A stretch of 55,588 nucleotides of DNA from positions 1 through 55,588 of the forward strand of contig CAAFMK010000036.1 of assembly GCA_900763995.1 (NCBI GenBank), read 5' to 3'. Position 1 is the first letter of the stretch. Every line of letters begins with the position of its first letter. The notes beneath the pieces are model-generated. The model was not told the origin of the DNA and searched no databases. It saw only the letters and a list, made by a program, of their open reading frames with translations. This DNA comes from an uncultured Oscillospiraceae bacterium (GTDB taxonomy: Bacteria > Bacillota > Clostridia > Oscillospirales > Oscillospiraceae). Made by a program: the position numbers and the translations under genes. Below, one piece after another: positions 16,841 through 25,733 of this stretch.

Positions 16841-18406
16841 TTACTGGAAGTCAGGCATATGCTTTCTGACGATCTCCAGCAGCTCACCGCTGCGAACCAT
16901 CTTCTCAACCTCAGCAATGTCGGGCCAGATCTCGCGGTCGACCTCGAAGAACTCGACCTTCTCGCGGACATGCTTGTACAGCTCCTCATGCAGGGGGGTG
17001 ATACCCTGACCATGGGTGTTCAGACGGCGGCGGACATCGATGGCCTGGCAGGCGGTCATCAGCTCCATTGCCAGAACAGACAAGGTGTTCTGAACAATCA
17101 TACCAGCCTTACGGCCAGCGGTGGTACCCATGGACACGATGTCCTCCTGGTTTGCGGAGGAGGGGATGGAGTCCACAGAAGCGGGGTGGGCGTACACCTT
17201 GTTCTCAGACACCATGGAAGCGGCGGCATACTGCACGATCATATAACCGGAGTTCACGCCACCCTGGGTGGTGAGGAAGGGAGTCAGGCCGTTGGAGAGA
17301 GCGGCGTTGACCATACGCTCGGTGCGGCGCTCGGAAGCGTCAGCGATCTCAGAGCAGGCGATACCCAGAGTGTCGAAGGGGATGGCCATGGGCTCACCGT
17401 GGAAGTTACCGCCGGAGATAACAGCCTCGTCCTCCAGGAACATCAGGGGGTTATCGGTCACAGCGTTCAGCTCGATCTCGACCTTATCCAGAACATAGTC
17501 CAGAGCGTCACGGACAGCACCGTGGAGCTGAGGGATGCAGCGCAGAGCGTAAGCATCCTGCACGCGGTCGTTCTGGCAGTTGTCCAGAATCTCGGAGCCC
17601 TCCAACAGCATCTTCATGTTCTTGGCGACCAGCATCTGACCCTTCTGGCCACGGACAGCGTGGATGCGGGGGTCAAAGGCGTTGCGCAGGCCGGTGAGGC
17701 CCTCGAAAGCCATGGAGCCGATCACATCGCCCAGCTGAGCTGCGCAGATGGTGTCGTACAGGGCCAGGGAGCCCACGGAGGTCATGGCGCAGGTGCCGTT
17801 GGTCAGGCCCAGGCCCTCCTTGCTCACCAGAGTGTCCAGGGTCTTGATGCCGGCCTTGGCCATAGCCTCAGCGCCGGTCATCTTCTCGCCCTTGTACATG
17901 GCCATACCCTTACCCAGCAGAGGCAGGGACATATGAGCCAGAGGCGCCAGGTCGCCGGAGGAACCCAGAGAGCCCTTCTGGGGAACCACAGGATGAACGC
18001 CCTTGTTGAGCATCTCGATCATCATCTGCACCAGGATGGGGCGCACGCCGGACACGCCCACGCACAGAGCGTTGGCACGCAGCAGCAGCATACCACGGAC
18101 TACTTCCTCGGCATAGGGATCGCCGGTAGCAGTACAGTGGCTGAGGATCAGGTTGGTGGAGAGCTGGTTGCTCATCTCAGCGCTGACGGCCACACGCTGG
18201 AAATCACCAAAGCCAGTGGTGATACCATAGGCCACACGGCCCTCCTCGGCGATCTTCTCAGCCAGAGCACGGGACTTCTTCATAGCCTCCAGAGCGGAGT
18301 CGGCCAGCTCAACAGTAGCACCATAGCGGGCTACGGCAACAAAGCTCTCCAGGGTGAGACTATGCCCATCCAGGACAATGTTCTTGATTTCTTTGGGGTT
18401 ATACAT
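16841..18406 (-). CDS. hutH: Histidine ammonia-lyase
   Basis: Deaminates L-histidine to urocanate, the first step of histidine use. The 521 residues include the active-site Tyr60 (YGITTGFG), the histidine-type selectivity pair SH at 89-90, the MIO cofactor site GSLGSSGDLAPLAH at 145-158, and the conserved SENK with HPASVDSIPSSANQED block that carries the HAL glutamate. These points separate it from phenylalanine or tyrosine lyases. The MIO tripeptide is Ser-Ser-Gly (149-151) instead of the usual Ala-Ser-Gly. GGAG stands about 11 bases before the ATG at 18406. The transporter gene lies upstream on the same strand; hutU, hutI and formiminotransferase are not in the window. Confidence 0.93.
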   Translation of the reverse strand: MYNPKEIKNIVLDGHSLTLESFVAVARYGATVELADSALEAMKKSRALAEKIAEEGRVAYGITTGFGDFQRVAVSAEMSNQLSTNLILSHCTATGDPYAEEVVRGMLLLRANALCVGVSGVRPILVQMMIEMLNKGVHPVVPQKGSLGSSGDLAPLAHMSLPLLGKGMAMYKGEKMTGAEAMAKAGIKTLDTLVSKEGLGLTNGTCAMTSVGSLALYDTICAAQLGDVIGSMAFEGLTGLRNAFDPRIHAVRGQKGQMLVAKNMKMLLEGSEILDNCQNDRVQDAYALRCIPQLHGAVRDALDYVLDKVEIELNAVTDNPLMFLEDEAVISGGNFHGEPMAIPFDTLGIACSEIADASERRTERMVNAALSNGLTPFLTTQGGVNSGYMIVQYAAASMVSENKVYAHPASVDSIPSSANQEDIVSMGTTAGRKAGMIVQNTLSVLAMELMTACQAIDVRRRLNTHGQGITPLHEELYKHVREKVEFFEVDREIWPDIAEVEKMVRSGELLEIVRKHMPDFQ

Positions 18407-18505
18407 AACGATGAGGTCTCCTTCCTTGATTCCATCATGGGATGGCAATCGTGGTGTAAATGTGAACGCTGAACGATTCAGCTGGGAAAAACGAAATAAG
18501 TCAGA

Positions 18506-19828
18506 TTAGACAAACTGGGCAGCGATGATGGCAGCCAGCATCAGGGGGATATTGAAGTGCAGGAATGTGGGCACGCAGGTATCCCAGATGTGGTCGTGCT
18601 GACCATCGGCGTTCAGACCGGATGTGGGGCCCAGGGTCGTGTCGGAAGCGGGGGAGCCGGCATCGCCCAGAGCAGCAGCGGCAGACATCAGAATGATGGT
18701 AGCAGCGGGGGAGAAACCGATACTGTCACACATAGGCACGAACAGAACCGCCAGAACGGGAACAGTACCAAAGGAGGTACCAATGCCCATGGTGACCAGC
18801 AGGCCGATCAGAGTGATCACGACAGCTGCAATGATCTTGCTGCCGCCCATGGCGTGGATACCGGCATCAACCAGAGCCACAACACCGCCAGTGGCCTTCA
18901 TCACGCTGGCGTAGCCGCCGGCGACCAGCATCACGAATGCGATCAGGCCCATCAGCTGAACGCCGCCAGCCAGCTGGTCATCGATCTCGTTCCACTTGAT
19001 GGCACCCAGGAGGATCATCACGATCAGGCCAGTCAGAGCGGACAGAGCCAGGTCCTGGCTGAAGATCTGCACGACGACCACAACAACGATAGCCAGCAGG
19101 GTCACATAGTGACGGGTCTCCAGGGTCTCGGAAATAGCATCAGAAGCAGAGGTATCAGCCTCCAGCATCTTGTACTCACGGGGCTTGCGGTAAGAAATAA
19201 AGATAGCAATCAGCAGACCAACGAACATGGCCACAGCCAGGATCCAGTTTACGCTGGCAACATCGCTGACGGTGACGGTCATGCCGTTCTGAGTCAGGTT
19301 ATCGGCAATGATGCCCTGGAAGATCAGGCCGAAGCCGAAGGGGATGGCGATGTAGGGAGCCTTATGACCAAAAGCAAGCGTACAGGCCACAGCGCGGCGG
19401 TCCAGCTTCATCTTGTTCATCATGGCCAGCATGGGGGGGATCAGAATGGGGATGTAAGCGATGTGGATGGGGATGAGGTTCTGAGACAGGCAGGCGATCA
19501 GGCAGATCATGGCCAGCAGGATCAGCTTGTTGCCGCCGATAATCCGGGACATCTTCTTGGAGAGGATGTCAGCAAGACCAGTGGAAGCAATGGCAGTGGC
19601 AAAGGTACCAAGCAGGACATAAGCCAGAGCAGTGGTAGCGTTGCCGGAGAAGCCGCCGGTCAGCAGACCCATGATGGTGTCGCCTTCCTCAGCATAGATG
19701 GGGATACCGCCTACCAGGCCGCCCACCACACAGGCGATCAGCATAGCCAGCAGCACATTCAGCTTCAGCAAGCTGAGCACGCACAGGACTACAACTGATA
19801 TGGTTACTGGGTTAAGTAAAATTTCCAT
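18506..19828 (-). CDS. YuiF-type ion-coupled transporter, candidate histidine transporter
   Basis: A 440-residue polytopic membrane protein with about 11-12 hydrophobic segments, in the Na+/H+ antiporter family related to NhaC and Bacillus YuiF. Recognisable features are the N-terminal LLNPVTISVVVLCVLSLLKL helix, GLLTGGFSGNATTALAY, and the C-terminal half with GTSFGTVPVLA and LGDAGSPASDTTLGPTSG. YuiF-type proteins have been predicted from regulon studies to carry histidine; its position directly upstream of hutH on the same strand agrees. Antiport of sodium and protons is the annotation alternative. It has its own promoter at 19990-20018. Confidence 0.82.
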   Translation of the reverse strand: MEILLNPVTISVVVLCVLSLLKLNVLLAMLIACVVGGLVGGIPIYAEEGDTIMGLLTGGFSGNATTALAYVLLGTFATAIASTGLADILSKKMSRIIGGNKLILLAMICLIACLSQNLIPIHIAYIPILIPPMLAMMNKMKLDRRAVACTLAFGHKAPYIAIPFGFGLIFQGIIADNLTQNGMTVTVSDVASVNWILAVAMFVGLLIAIFISYRKPREYKMLEADTSASDAISETLETRHYVTLLAIVVVVVVQIFSQDLALSALTGLIVMILLGAIKWNEIDDQLAGGVQLMGLIAFVMLVAGGYASVMKATGGVVALVDAGIHAMGGSKIIAAVVITLIGLLVTMGIGTSFGTVPVLAVLFVPMCDSIGFSPAATIILMSAAAALGDAGSPASDTTLGPTSGLNADGQHDHIWDTCVPTFLHFNIPLMLAAIIAAQFV

Positions 19829-20323
19829 AAATTGTTACCCCTCTTTCTTCTTTCCTCTTACGATGACATCTTGGAATTTCAGCCGCCCCCCTGGTGCACA
19901 TTGTATCTTCTTCCATCCCAAATTGGTCTGCGCCTAAAAGAAGTTCCTTCGACACCGGGGGCCTCTGGGCCTAAATTCCGTATGAGCATATCATAGCACA
20001 GCTTTTGTATAAAATCAATAAAAACTTTCCCCATTCCAAAAACTTATTTGTGCTTCATTTCAATTTCACCCCGCTTTACCGATACTTGATTGTATCACTG
20101 TAATAGTATATGAAATCAACCTATTTTATACTATATGCTGAATAGACCCATTTTATGTTAAGTCTTATCGGAACTTCACTTTCTTTCCCGCCCATTCTCG
20201 CCCAAAAGGCCCCGGCGGGATTTTATCTTGAAGATAAGTGTGGGGATATGATATAATAAGGGTGTTGCCTCAGACCAATTGGGTCTGTTTTGTGATAATT
20301 TACAACTGGGGGGTGGCCCACCA
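19829..20323. promoter_or_regulatory. AT-rich divergent control region between the transporter and recJ
   Basis: This gap of about 495 bases carries no gene. A minus-strand promoter has TTGATT (20013-20018), 17 bases and TATGAT (19990-19995), serving the transporter-hutH unit. A plus-strand promoter for recJ has TTGAAG (20228-20233), 18 bases and TATAAT (20252-20257). Between them is an unusually AT-rich island with a perfect 8-base inverted repeat, ATAGTATA (20103-20110) and TATACTAT (20127-20134), and a smaller GATAC/GTATC pair at 20081-20096. These are candidate operators. Confidence 0.65.
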
Positions 20324-22390
20324 ATGAGATATAAACACTGGCAGGTGGCATCCCCCTGCCCAGAGGGTCAGCAGGCCCTGGAGCAGGCTGGTCTGCCCCC
20401 TCTGCTGGCCAGTCTGCTGGCGGCCCGGGGAGTGACTCAGCCCGCCCAGGCCCAGCAGCTGCTGACCCCGCATATCCGCCCACTTTTAGATTCATTCCTC
20501 CTCAAGGATATGGATCGGGCCGCCGCCCGGGTGCATCTGGCTCTGGAGCGCAATGAGCATATTGCTGTATATGGGGACTATGATGTGGACGGCATCACCG
20601 CCACCTGCCTGCTCACCCAGTTTCTCCGGGGGCAGGGCGGATGGGTATCCCCCTATATTCCCTGTCGTCTGGAGGAGGGCTATGGCCTGAATGCAGAGGC
20701 CATCCAGACTCTGGCCAGTCAGGGGGTCACCCTGATCATCACTGTGGACTGCGGCATCACCGCCGTGGCGGAGGTGGAGCTGGCCAATTCCCTCGGGGTC
20801 GAGGTGGTCATCACCGATCACCACACCTGCAAGGAGGCTCTGCCCCCCGCTGTGGCCGTGGTAGACCCCCACCGGCCCGGCTGCCCCTACCCCTTTAAGG
20901 GACTGGCCGGGGTGGGCGTGGCCCTGAAGCTGGCACTGGCGGTGGCCGGCCCGGAGGGTGCCCCACAGGTACTGCGGGACTCCTGCGATCTGGCCGCCGT
21001 GGGCACTGTGGCTGATGTGATGCCTATGACAGGGGAAAACCGGGCCATTGTCAGCCTGGGGCTGCAGGCCCTCAATCCAGCCAGACGGCTGGGCCTTGCC
21101 AGCCTCATTCGTTGCTCTGGGCTGGAGGATAAGACCATCAGCTCTGTCTCAGTGGGCTACACCCTGGCCCCCCGCATCAACGCCTCTGGCCGCATGGGCC
21201 GGGCGGAGGTGGCCATGGAACTGCTTCTCACCGACGACCCCGCCAGAGCCGAGGAGCTGGCCCTGGCACTGTGTGAGCTCAACCGGGCACGCCAGGGCCT
21301 GGAGAGTGAGATCTTTCAGGAGTGTGTCCACCATCTGACCGCTGCCCCCCAGCGGGGGGCCATTGTTTTGGCCGGAGAGCACTGGCACCAGGGTGTGGTG
21401 GGTATCGTAGCCTCCCGTCTGACAGAAAAATACACCTGCCCCTGCTTTATGATCTGTCTGGATCAGGGGATGGGCAAGGGCTCCTGCCGCTCCTGGGGGG
21501 GCGTGAACCTCTTTGAGATGCTCTGCTCCTGCTCCCATCTGCTGGAGGACTTTGGAGGACACGCCCTGGCTGCCGGATTTACGGTGAAAGAGGAAAATAT
21601 TCCAGCACTGGGGCAGGCATTGCGCCAGTGTCTGATGGAAAAGGGACAGGGGGACACCCTGCCCTCTGTGTTGGATGTGGATCTTGCGGTACAGCCCCAT
21701 ATGCTCACTGTGGAGTCTGTCACCTCTCTGGATCTGCTGGAGCCCTGCGGCAATGGCAATCCCCGCCCCGTCTTTTTGCTGCGGGGGGCCCAGGTACACA
21801 CCCTGTCCCAGGTGGGCCGGGGCCGGCATTTAAAGCTGCGGCTGGAGTCCCGGGGCCGGACACTGGATGCCATCTGGTTCTCTGCTGACCAGTGTGAGGA
21901 GGGCCTTTACCCGGGATGCCGGGTGGATGTGGTCTTTTACCCTCAGATCAACGAGTTTCGGGGGGAGCGCTCCGTCCAGCTGCAGGTGGTGGATCTGCGT
22001 GTGGTACCCTCAAGGGCCCAGCTGGAGCAGGCCATCTATGATAAATTCCGTACAGGGGAGGAGCTCACCGTTCAGGAGGCAGAATTTCTTCTGCCCAGCC
22101 GGGAGGAGTTTGCCAGCCTGTGGCGGTGGCTGAAGCGGCAGTCCTCCGCTGGCACTGTGGTGGAGGATACCCCAGCCCACATCGCCCGGGCGGTCTCCCG
22201 TGCCAGCCGCCAGCGTGAAATCCCCACCCATACCATGCTGTGTCTGGAGGTCATGGAGGAGCGGGGGCTGATCCACCTGAGCCAGTGTACCAACCGCCTG
22301 CAAATCACTCTGCGGCCTGTGGAGCGCAAGGTGGATCTGGAGGCCTCTGTTATCCTAAAGCGCCTGAGAAAGGCCCTTGAACGGCCATAG
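20324..22390 (+). CDS. recJ: Single-stranded-DNA exonuclease RecJ
   Basis: 5'-3' exonuclease of recombination and mismatch repair. The 688-residue protein has the DHH-family motifs YGDYDVDGITA (about 79), VDCGIT, and ITDHHTCKEALPPA (about 165), then the DHHA1 domain ending with FGGHALAAGF near 420, and the OB-fold and C-terminal region. The ATG at 20324 follows GGGGGGTGG; an upstream in-frame start lacks a ribosome site. The rel gene starts 36 bases after it, as in many Bacillota. Confidence 0.95.
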   Translation: MRYKHWQVASPCPEGQQALEQAGLPPLLASLLAARGVTQPAQAQQLLTPHIRPLLDSFLLKDMDRAAARVHLALERNEHIAVYGDYDVDGITATCLLTQFLRGQGGWVSPYIPCRLEEGYGLNAEAIQTLASQGVTLIITVDCGITAVAEVELANSLGVEVVITDHHTCKEALPPAVAVVDPHRPGCPYPFKGLAGVGVALKLALAVAGPEGAPQVLRDSCDLAAVGTVADVMPMTGENRAIVSLGLQALNPARRLGLASLIRCSGLEDKTISSVSVGYTLAPRINASGRMGRAEVAMELLLTDDPARAEELALALCELNRARQGLESEIFQECVHHLTAAPQRGAIVLAGEHWHQGVVGIVASRLTEKYTCPCFMICLDQGMGKGSCRSWGGVNLFEMLCSCSHLLEDFGGHALAAGFTVKEENIPALGQALRQCLMEKGQGDTLPSVLDVDLAVQPHMLTVESVTSLDLLEPCGNGNPRPVFLLRGAQVHTLSQVGRGRHLKLRLESRGRTLDAIWFSADQCEEGLYPGCRVDVVFYPQINEFRGERSVQLQVVDLRVVPSRAQLEQAIYDKFRTGEELTVQEAEFLLPSREEFASLWRWLKRQSSAGTVVEDTPAHIARAVSRASRQREIPTHTMLCLEVMEERGLIHLSQCTNRLQITLRPVERKVDLEASVILKRLRKALERP

Positions 22391-22426
22391 TCTCCCAATG
22401 CCCCACATTTCCATGAGGTGATTTAT

Positions 22427-24658
22427 ATGGATCCTATTTTAGAGCGTTATCACGCTTTAGAGCGAAAACTATCAACCTATACCACAAATTTAGACAGCAA
22501 GCGGCTGTTTGACGCCTTTACCTACGCTGACGCCGCACACCATGGGCAGCTGCGCAAAAGCGGTGAGCCCTATATCATCCACCCCATCGCCGTGGCCGAG
22601 ATCGTGGCCGATCTGGAGCTGGATGTGGACAGTGTGATCGCTGCCCTGCTCCACGACTGCATCGAGGACACCGCCTCCACCCACGAGGAGATCGCCAAAA
22701 AGTTTGGTGCCACTGTGGCAGAGCTGGTGGAGGGTGTGACCAAGCTGACCCGTGTGCAGTATGTGACCAAGGAAGAGGAGCAGATGGAAAATCTGCGCAA
22801 AATGCTCATCGCCATGAGCCACGACATCCGGGTCATCCTGATTAAAGTATGCGATCGGCTCCATAATATGCGCACCATGGAGTACCAGTCCCCCAAAAAA
22901 CAGCGGGAAAAAAGTCTGGAGACTATGGAGATCTACGCCCCCATCGCCCACCGCCTTGGTATGCAGAAGGTGAAGTGGGAGCTGGAGGATCTGTCCCTGC
23001 GCTACCTGGACCCCATTGGATACAAGGAGATCGAGGATCAGCTCACCGAGCGCTCCGCCGCCCATGAGGAGTTCTTGGCCAGCATCCAGCACCGCATCCA
23101 GCAGCGGCTGGCCCAGGAGGGCATCCACTGCACCGTCTATGGCCGGGTGAAGCACATCTACTCCATCTACCGCAAAATGTACGCCCAGAACAAGACCTTG
23201 CATGAGATCTTTGACCTGTACGCTTTTCGGGTCATCGTGGATGACATCCCCGAGTGCTACAATGTGCTGGGCTGTATCCACGATATGTTCAAGCCTGTGC
23301 TGGGCCGATTCAAGGACTATATCGGCACCCCCAAGCCCAATATGTATCAGTCCCTCCACACCACGGTCATCGGCCGGGAGGGCATCCCCTTTGAGGTGCA
23401 GATCCGCACCTGGGAGATGCACCAGACCGCTGAGTACGGCGTGGCCGCCCACTGGAAGTACAAGCAGGGGATGGCCAACCGGAATCTGGGCACCGAGCAG
23501 GAGTTTGAGTGGGTGCGGAAACTGCTGGAGAGCCAGCAGGACACCGATGCTGAGGAATTTGTCAGCACCATGAAGGTGGATCTGTTCGCCGATGAGGTCT
23601 TTGTCTTTACCCCCAACGGCGATGTGGTCAACCTCCCCGCCGGGGCCACCCCCATCGACTACGCCTACAATATCCACTCCGCCATTGGCAACAGCATGGT
23701 GGGCGCACGGGTCAACGGGCGCATGGTGCCCTATGAGACCACCTTGAAAAATGGCGATATTGTAGAGGTGCTCACCTCCAAATCCGCCAAGGGGCCCAGC
23801 CGTGACTGGCTGAAGCTGTGTAAGTCCAACGAGGCCCGGAACAAGATCCGCCAGTGGTTTAAAAAGGAGCGCCGGGAGGAGAATATCGCCACTGGCCGCT
23901 CCGCCTTTGAGTCAGAGCTCAAGCATGCCAAGCTGACCCTCACCGCCATCACCGCAGAGGAGGTTCTCCCCCACATCCTGCACAAGGTGCGGTGCAACAC
24001 CCTGGATGAGCTGTACGCCTCCATCGGCTACGGGGGCACCACCGCCGCCAAGGCCGTGGCCAGGGTGCGGGATGAGATGCTGCGCCTGGGCCGGGTGCAG
24101 GCGGAAAAGGCCGCCGCTGCCGCCTCCAAGGCCATCACAGATCCCATTATTGTCCCCAGTCCCCCCACCCATCCCCATGCGGTGGGTTCGGTCAAGTCCG
24201 ACTCCGGCATTGTGGTGGAAGGGATGGGCAACTGCCTGGTCAAGTTTGCCAAATGCTGTACCCCCGTCCCCGGCGACCCCATTGTTGGCTTTATCACCCG
24301 TGGATACGGCGTGTCTGTCCACCGGTGCGACTGCCCCAACGCCGACCCCGACCGGCGCAAGCCCGATGAGGAGGCCCGCTGGGTCAAGGTCTCCTGGGCG
24401 GAGAGCAAGCTGCCCATCTATAAAACAGCTGTGGAGCTGTCCTCCAAAGATCGGGACAATCTGACGCTGGATGTGGCCATGGCCCTGTCTGCGGCCAAGG
24501 TCAAAGTCACCGCCCTGTCCGCCCGCTCCATGCCGGACGGTCATGCGGTGGTCAATATGGTGCTGGAGGTCAAGGACAAAGCGGAACTGGCCACTGTCAT
24601 CAACAAGCTCAACAATATTCAGGGCGTATACCATGTGGCGCGCTCATCTGGAAAGTAG
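22427..24658 (+). CDS. rel: Bifunctional (p)ppGpp synthetase/hydrolase
   Basis: Stringent-response enzyme. In order over 743 residues: HD hydrolase domain (AHHGQLRKSGEPYIIHP and LLHDCIEDT with the HD pair), synthetase domain (GRVKHIYSIYRKM, FRVIVDD, YQSLHTTVIG), TGS domain (VFVFTPNGDVVNLPAGAT), a helical and zinc-finger-like part (CCTPVPGDPI with HRCDCPN) and a C-terminal ACT domain. Hydrolase and synthetase motifs both look intact, so it should be bifunctional. GAGGTG lies 6 bases before the ATG at 22427. It heads a run with dtd and the metallo-hydrolase, spaced by about 11 bases each. Confidence 0.96.
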   Translation: MDPILERYHALERKLSTYTTNLDSKRLFDAFTYADAAHHGQLRKSGEPYIIHPIAVAEIVADLELDVDSVIAALLHDCIEDTASTHEEIAKKFGATVAELVEGVTKLTRVQYVTKEEEQMENLRKMLIAMSHDIRVILIKVCDRLHNMRTMEYQSPKKQREKSLETMEIYAPIAHRLGMQKVKWELEDLSLRYLDPIGYKEIEDQLTERSAAHEEFLASIQHRIQQRLAQEGIHCTVYGRVKHIYSIYRKMYAQNKTLHEIFDLYAFRVIVDDIPECYNVLGCIHDMFKPVLGRFKDYIGTPKPNMYQSLHTTVIGREGIPFEVQIRTWEMHQTAEYGVAAHWKYKQGMANRNLGTEQEFEWVRKLLESQQDTDAEEFVSTMKVDLFADEVFVFTPNGDVVNLPAGATPIDYAYNIHSAIGNSMVGARVNGRMVPYETTLKNGDIVEVLTSKSAKGPSRDWLKLCKSNEARNKIRQWFKKERREENIATGRSAFESELKHAKLTLTAITAEEVLPHILHKVRCNTLDELYASIGYGGTTAAKAVARVRDEMLRLGRVQAEKAAAAASKAITDPIIVPSPPTHPHAVGSVKSDSGIVVEGMGNCLVKFAKCCTPVPGDPIVGFITRGYGVSVHRCDCPNADPDRRKPDEEARWVKVSWAESKLPIYKTAVELSSKDRDNLTLDVAMALSAAKVKVTALSARSMPDGHAVVNMVLEVKDKAELATVINKLNNIQGVYHVARSSGK

Positions 24659-24669
24659 GGGGATTTGCT

Positions 24670-25110
24670 ATGCGAGCAGTTGTGACCCGTGTCTCCTCCG
24701 CCTCTGTCACCATTGACAAACAGGTGGTGGGGGCCATTGACAGGGGCTATCTGGTGTTGTTGGGGGTGGGCCCTGACGACACTGAGGCTGTATGTGATAA
24801 ACTGGCAGAAAAAATCTGCAATCTGCGGGTATTTGAGGATGAACAGGGTAAAATGAATCAAAACCTGGAGCAGGTGGGGGGTGCACTGCTGGTGGTGTCC
24901 CAATTCACTCTGTACGCTGACACCTCCTCCCGCCGCCCCGGCTTCTCCCGGGCGGCCAAGCCGGATCTGGCCATCCCCCTGTATGAGCATTTTCTGGAGC
25001 AGTGCCGCCAGCGTGGCTTCCAGGTGGAGCACGGGCAGTTTGGCGCTGATATGCAGGTGGCCTCGGTCAACGATGGGCCGGTGACCATTTTATATGATAC
25101 CCAACAGTAG
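24670..25110 (+). CDS. dtd: D-aminoacyl-tRNA deacylase
   Basis: Removes D-amino acids from mischarged tRNA. The 146-residue protein has the two active-site signatures SQFTLYAD and NDGPVTILYD in their expected places. It begins 11 bases after rel and ends 11 bases before the metallo-hydrolase gene, an arrangement found widely in Bacillota. Confidence 0.96.
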   Translation: MRAVVTRVSSASVTIDKQVVGAIDRGYLVLLGVGPDDTEAVCDKLAEKICNLRVFEDEQGKMNQNLEQVGGALLVVSQFTLYADTSSRRPGFSRAAKPDLAIPLYEHFLEQCRQRGFQVEHGQFGADMQVASVNDGPVTILYDTQQ

Positions 25111-25121
25111 GAGGCATTTTT

Positions 25122-25733
25122 ATGAAAGTGAAGGTCATTCCAGTTGGCCCGATCCAGACCAACTGTTACATTTTAGAGGATGAGTCAGCCCACATTGCCG
25201 CCATCATCGATCCCGGCGAGGAGGCCCAGCGGATTTTGTCCCTCATTGGGCCGGACACCAAGGTGGAGTATATCCTTCTGACCCATGGTCACTACGACCA
25301 CACCACCGCCGTCCCCCAGCTCCACGCCGCCCTCCCCGATGCAAAAATGTATATCCATCCCGCCGATGCCCACGGAGCTGGCAGCCGCCTGTTCCCTCTG
25401 GCCAGTCAGGTGGATGATCTGCTTGTCTACAACGAGGGGGATACCCTGCCCTTTGGGGATCTGACCATTGAGGTACTCCACACCCCCGGACACTCCCCAG
25501 GCTCTGTGGTGCTGAAGGTGGGGGAGGTGCTCTTCACAGGGGACACCCTCTTTGCCGGGGACTGTGGCCGCACCGACCTGCCCGGGGGCAGCTATGAGGA
25601 GATCCTCCAGTCCCTTAAGCGGCTGGGCCAGCTGGAGGGGAATTTCCATGTGTGCCCAGGCCATGGGGCCAGCTCCACCCTGGAGCACGAGCGGCAGCAC
25701 AATCCCTATCTGCGGGAGGCTATGGCCCATTGA
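25122..25733 (+). CDS. Metallo-beta-lactamase-fold hydrolase (glyoxalase II-like)
   Basis: A 203-residue hydrolase with the zinc motif THGHYDHT (residues 47-54), a second ligand in HTPGHSPGS, then GDTLFAGDCGRTD and a final GHG. Without the C-terminal helical domain of true glyoxalase II it belongs to the small YcbL/YqgX group, whose thioester or lactone substrate is unsettled. It is part of the rel-dtd operon; its stop codon overlaps the proposed start of hemZ. Confidence 0.88.
   Translation: MKVKVIPVGPIQTNCYILEDESAHIAAIIDPGEEAQRILSLIGPDTKVEYILLTHGHYDHTTAVPQLHAALPDAKMYIHPADAHGAGSRLFPLASQVDDLLVYNEGDTLPFGDLTIEVLHTPGHSPGSVVLKVGEVLFTGDTLFAGDCGRTDLPGGSYEEILQSLKRLGQLEGNFHVCPGHGASSTLEHERQHNPYLREAMAH

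Noticed and set aside
16859..18472. A 537-residue plus-strand open frame opposite hutH, and a 413-residue one opposite the transporter (18557-19798)
   Set aside because: hutH and the transporter have full catalytic or membrane signatures; the opposite frames have biased composition and no motif.
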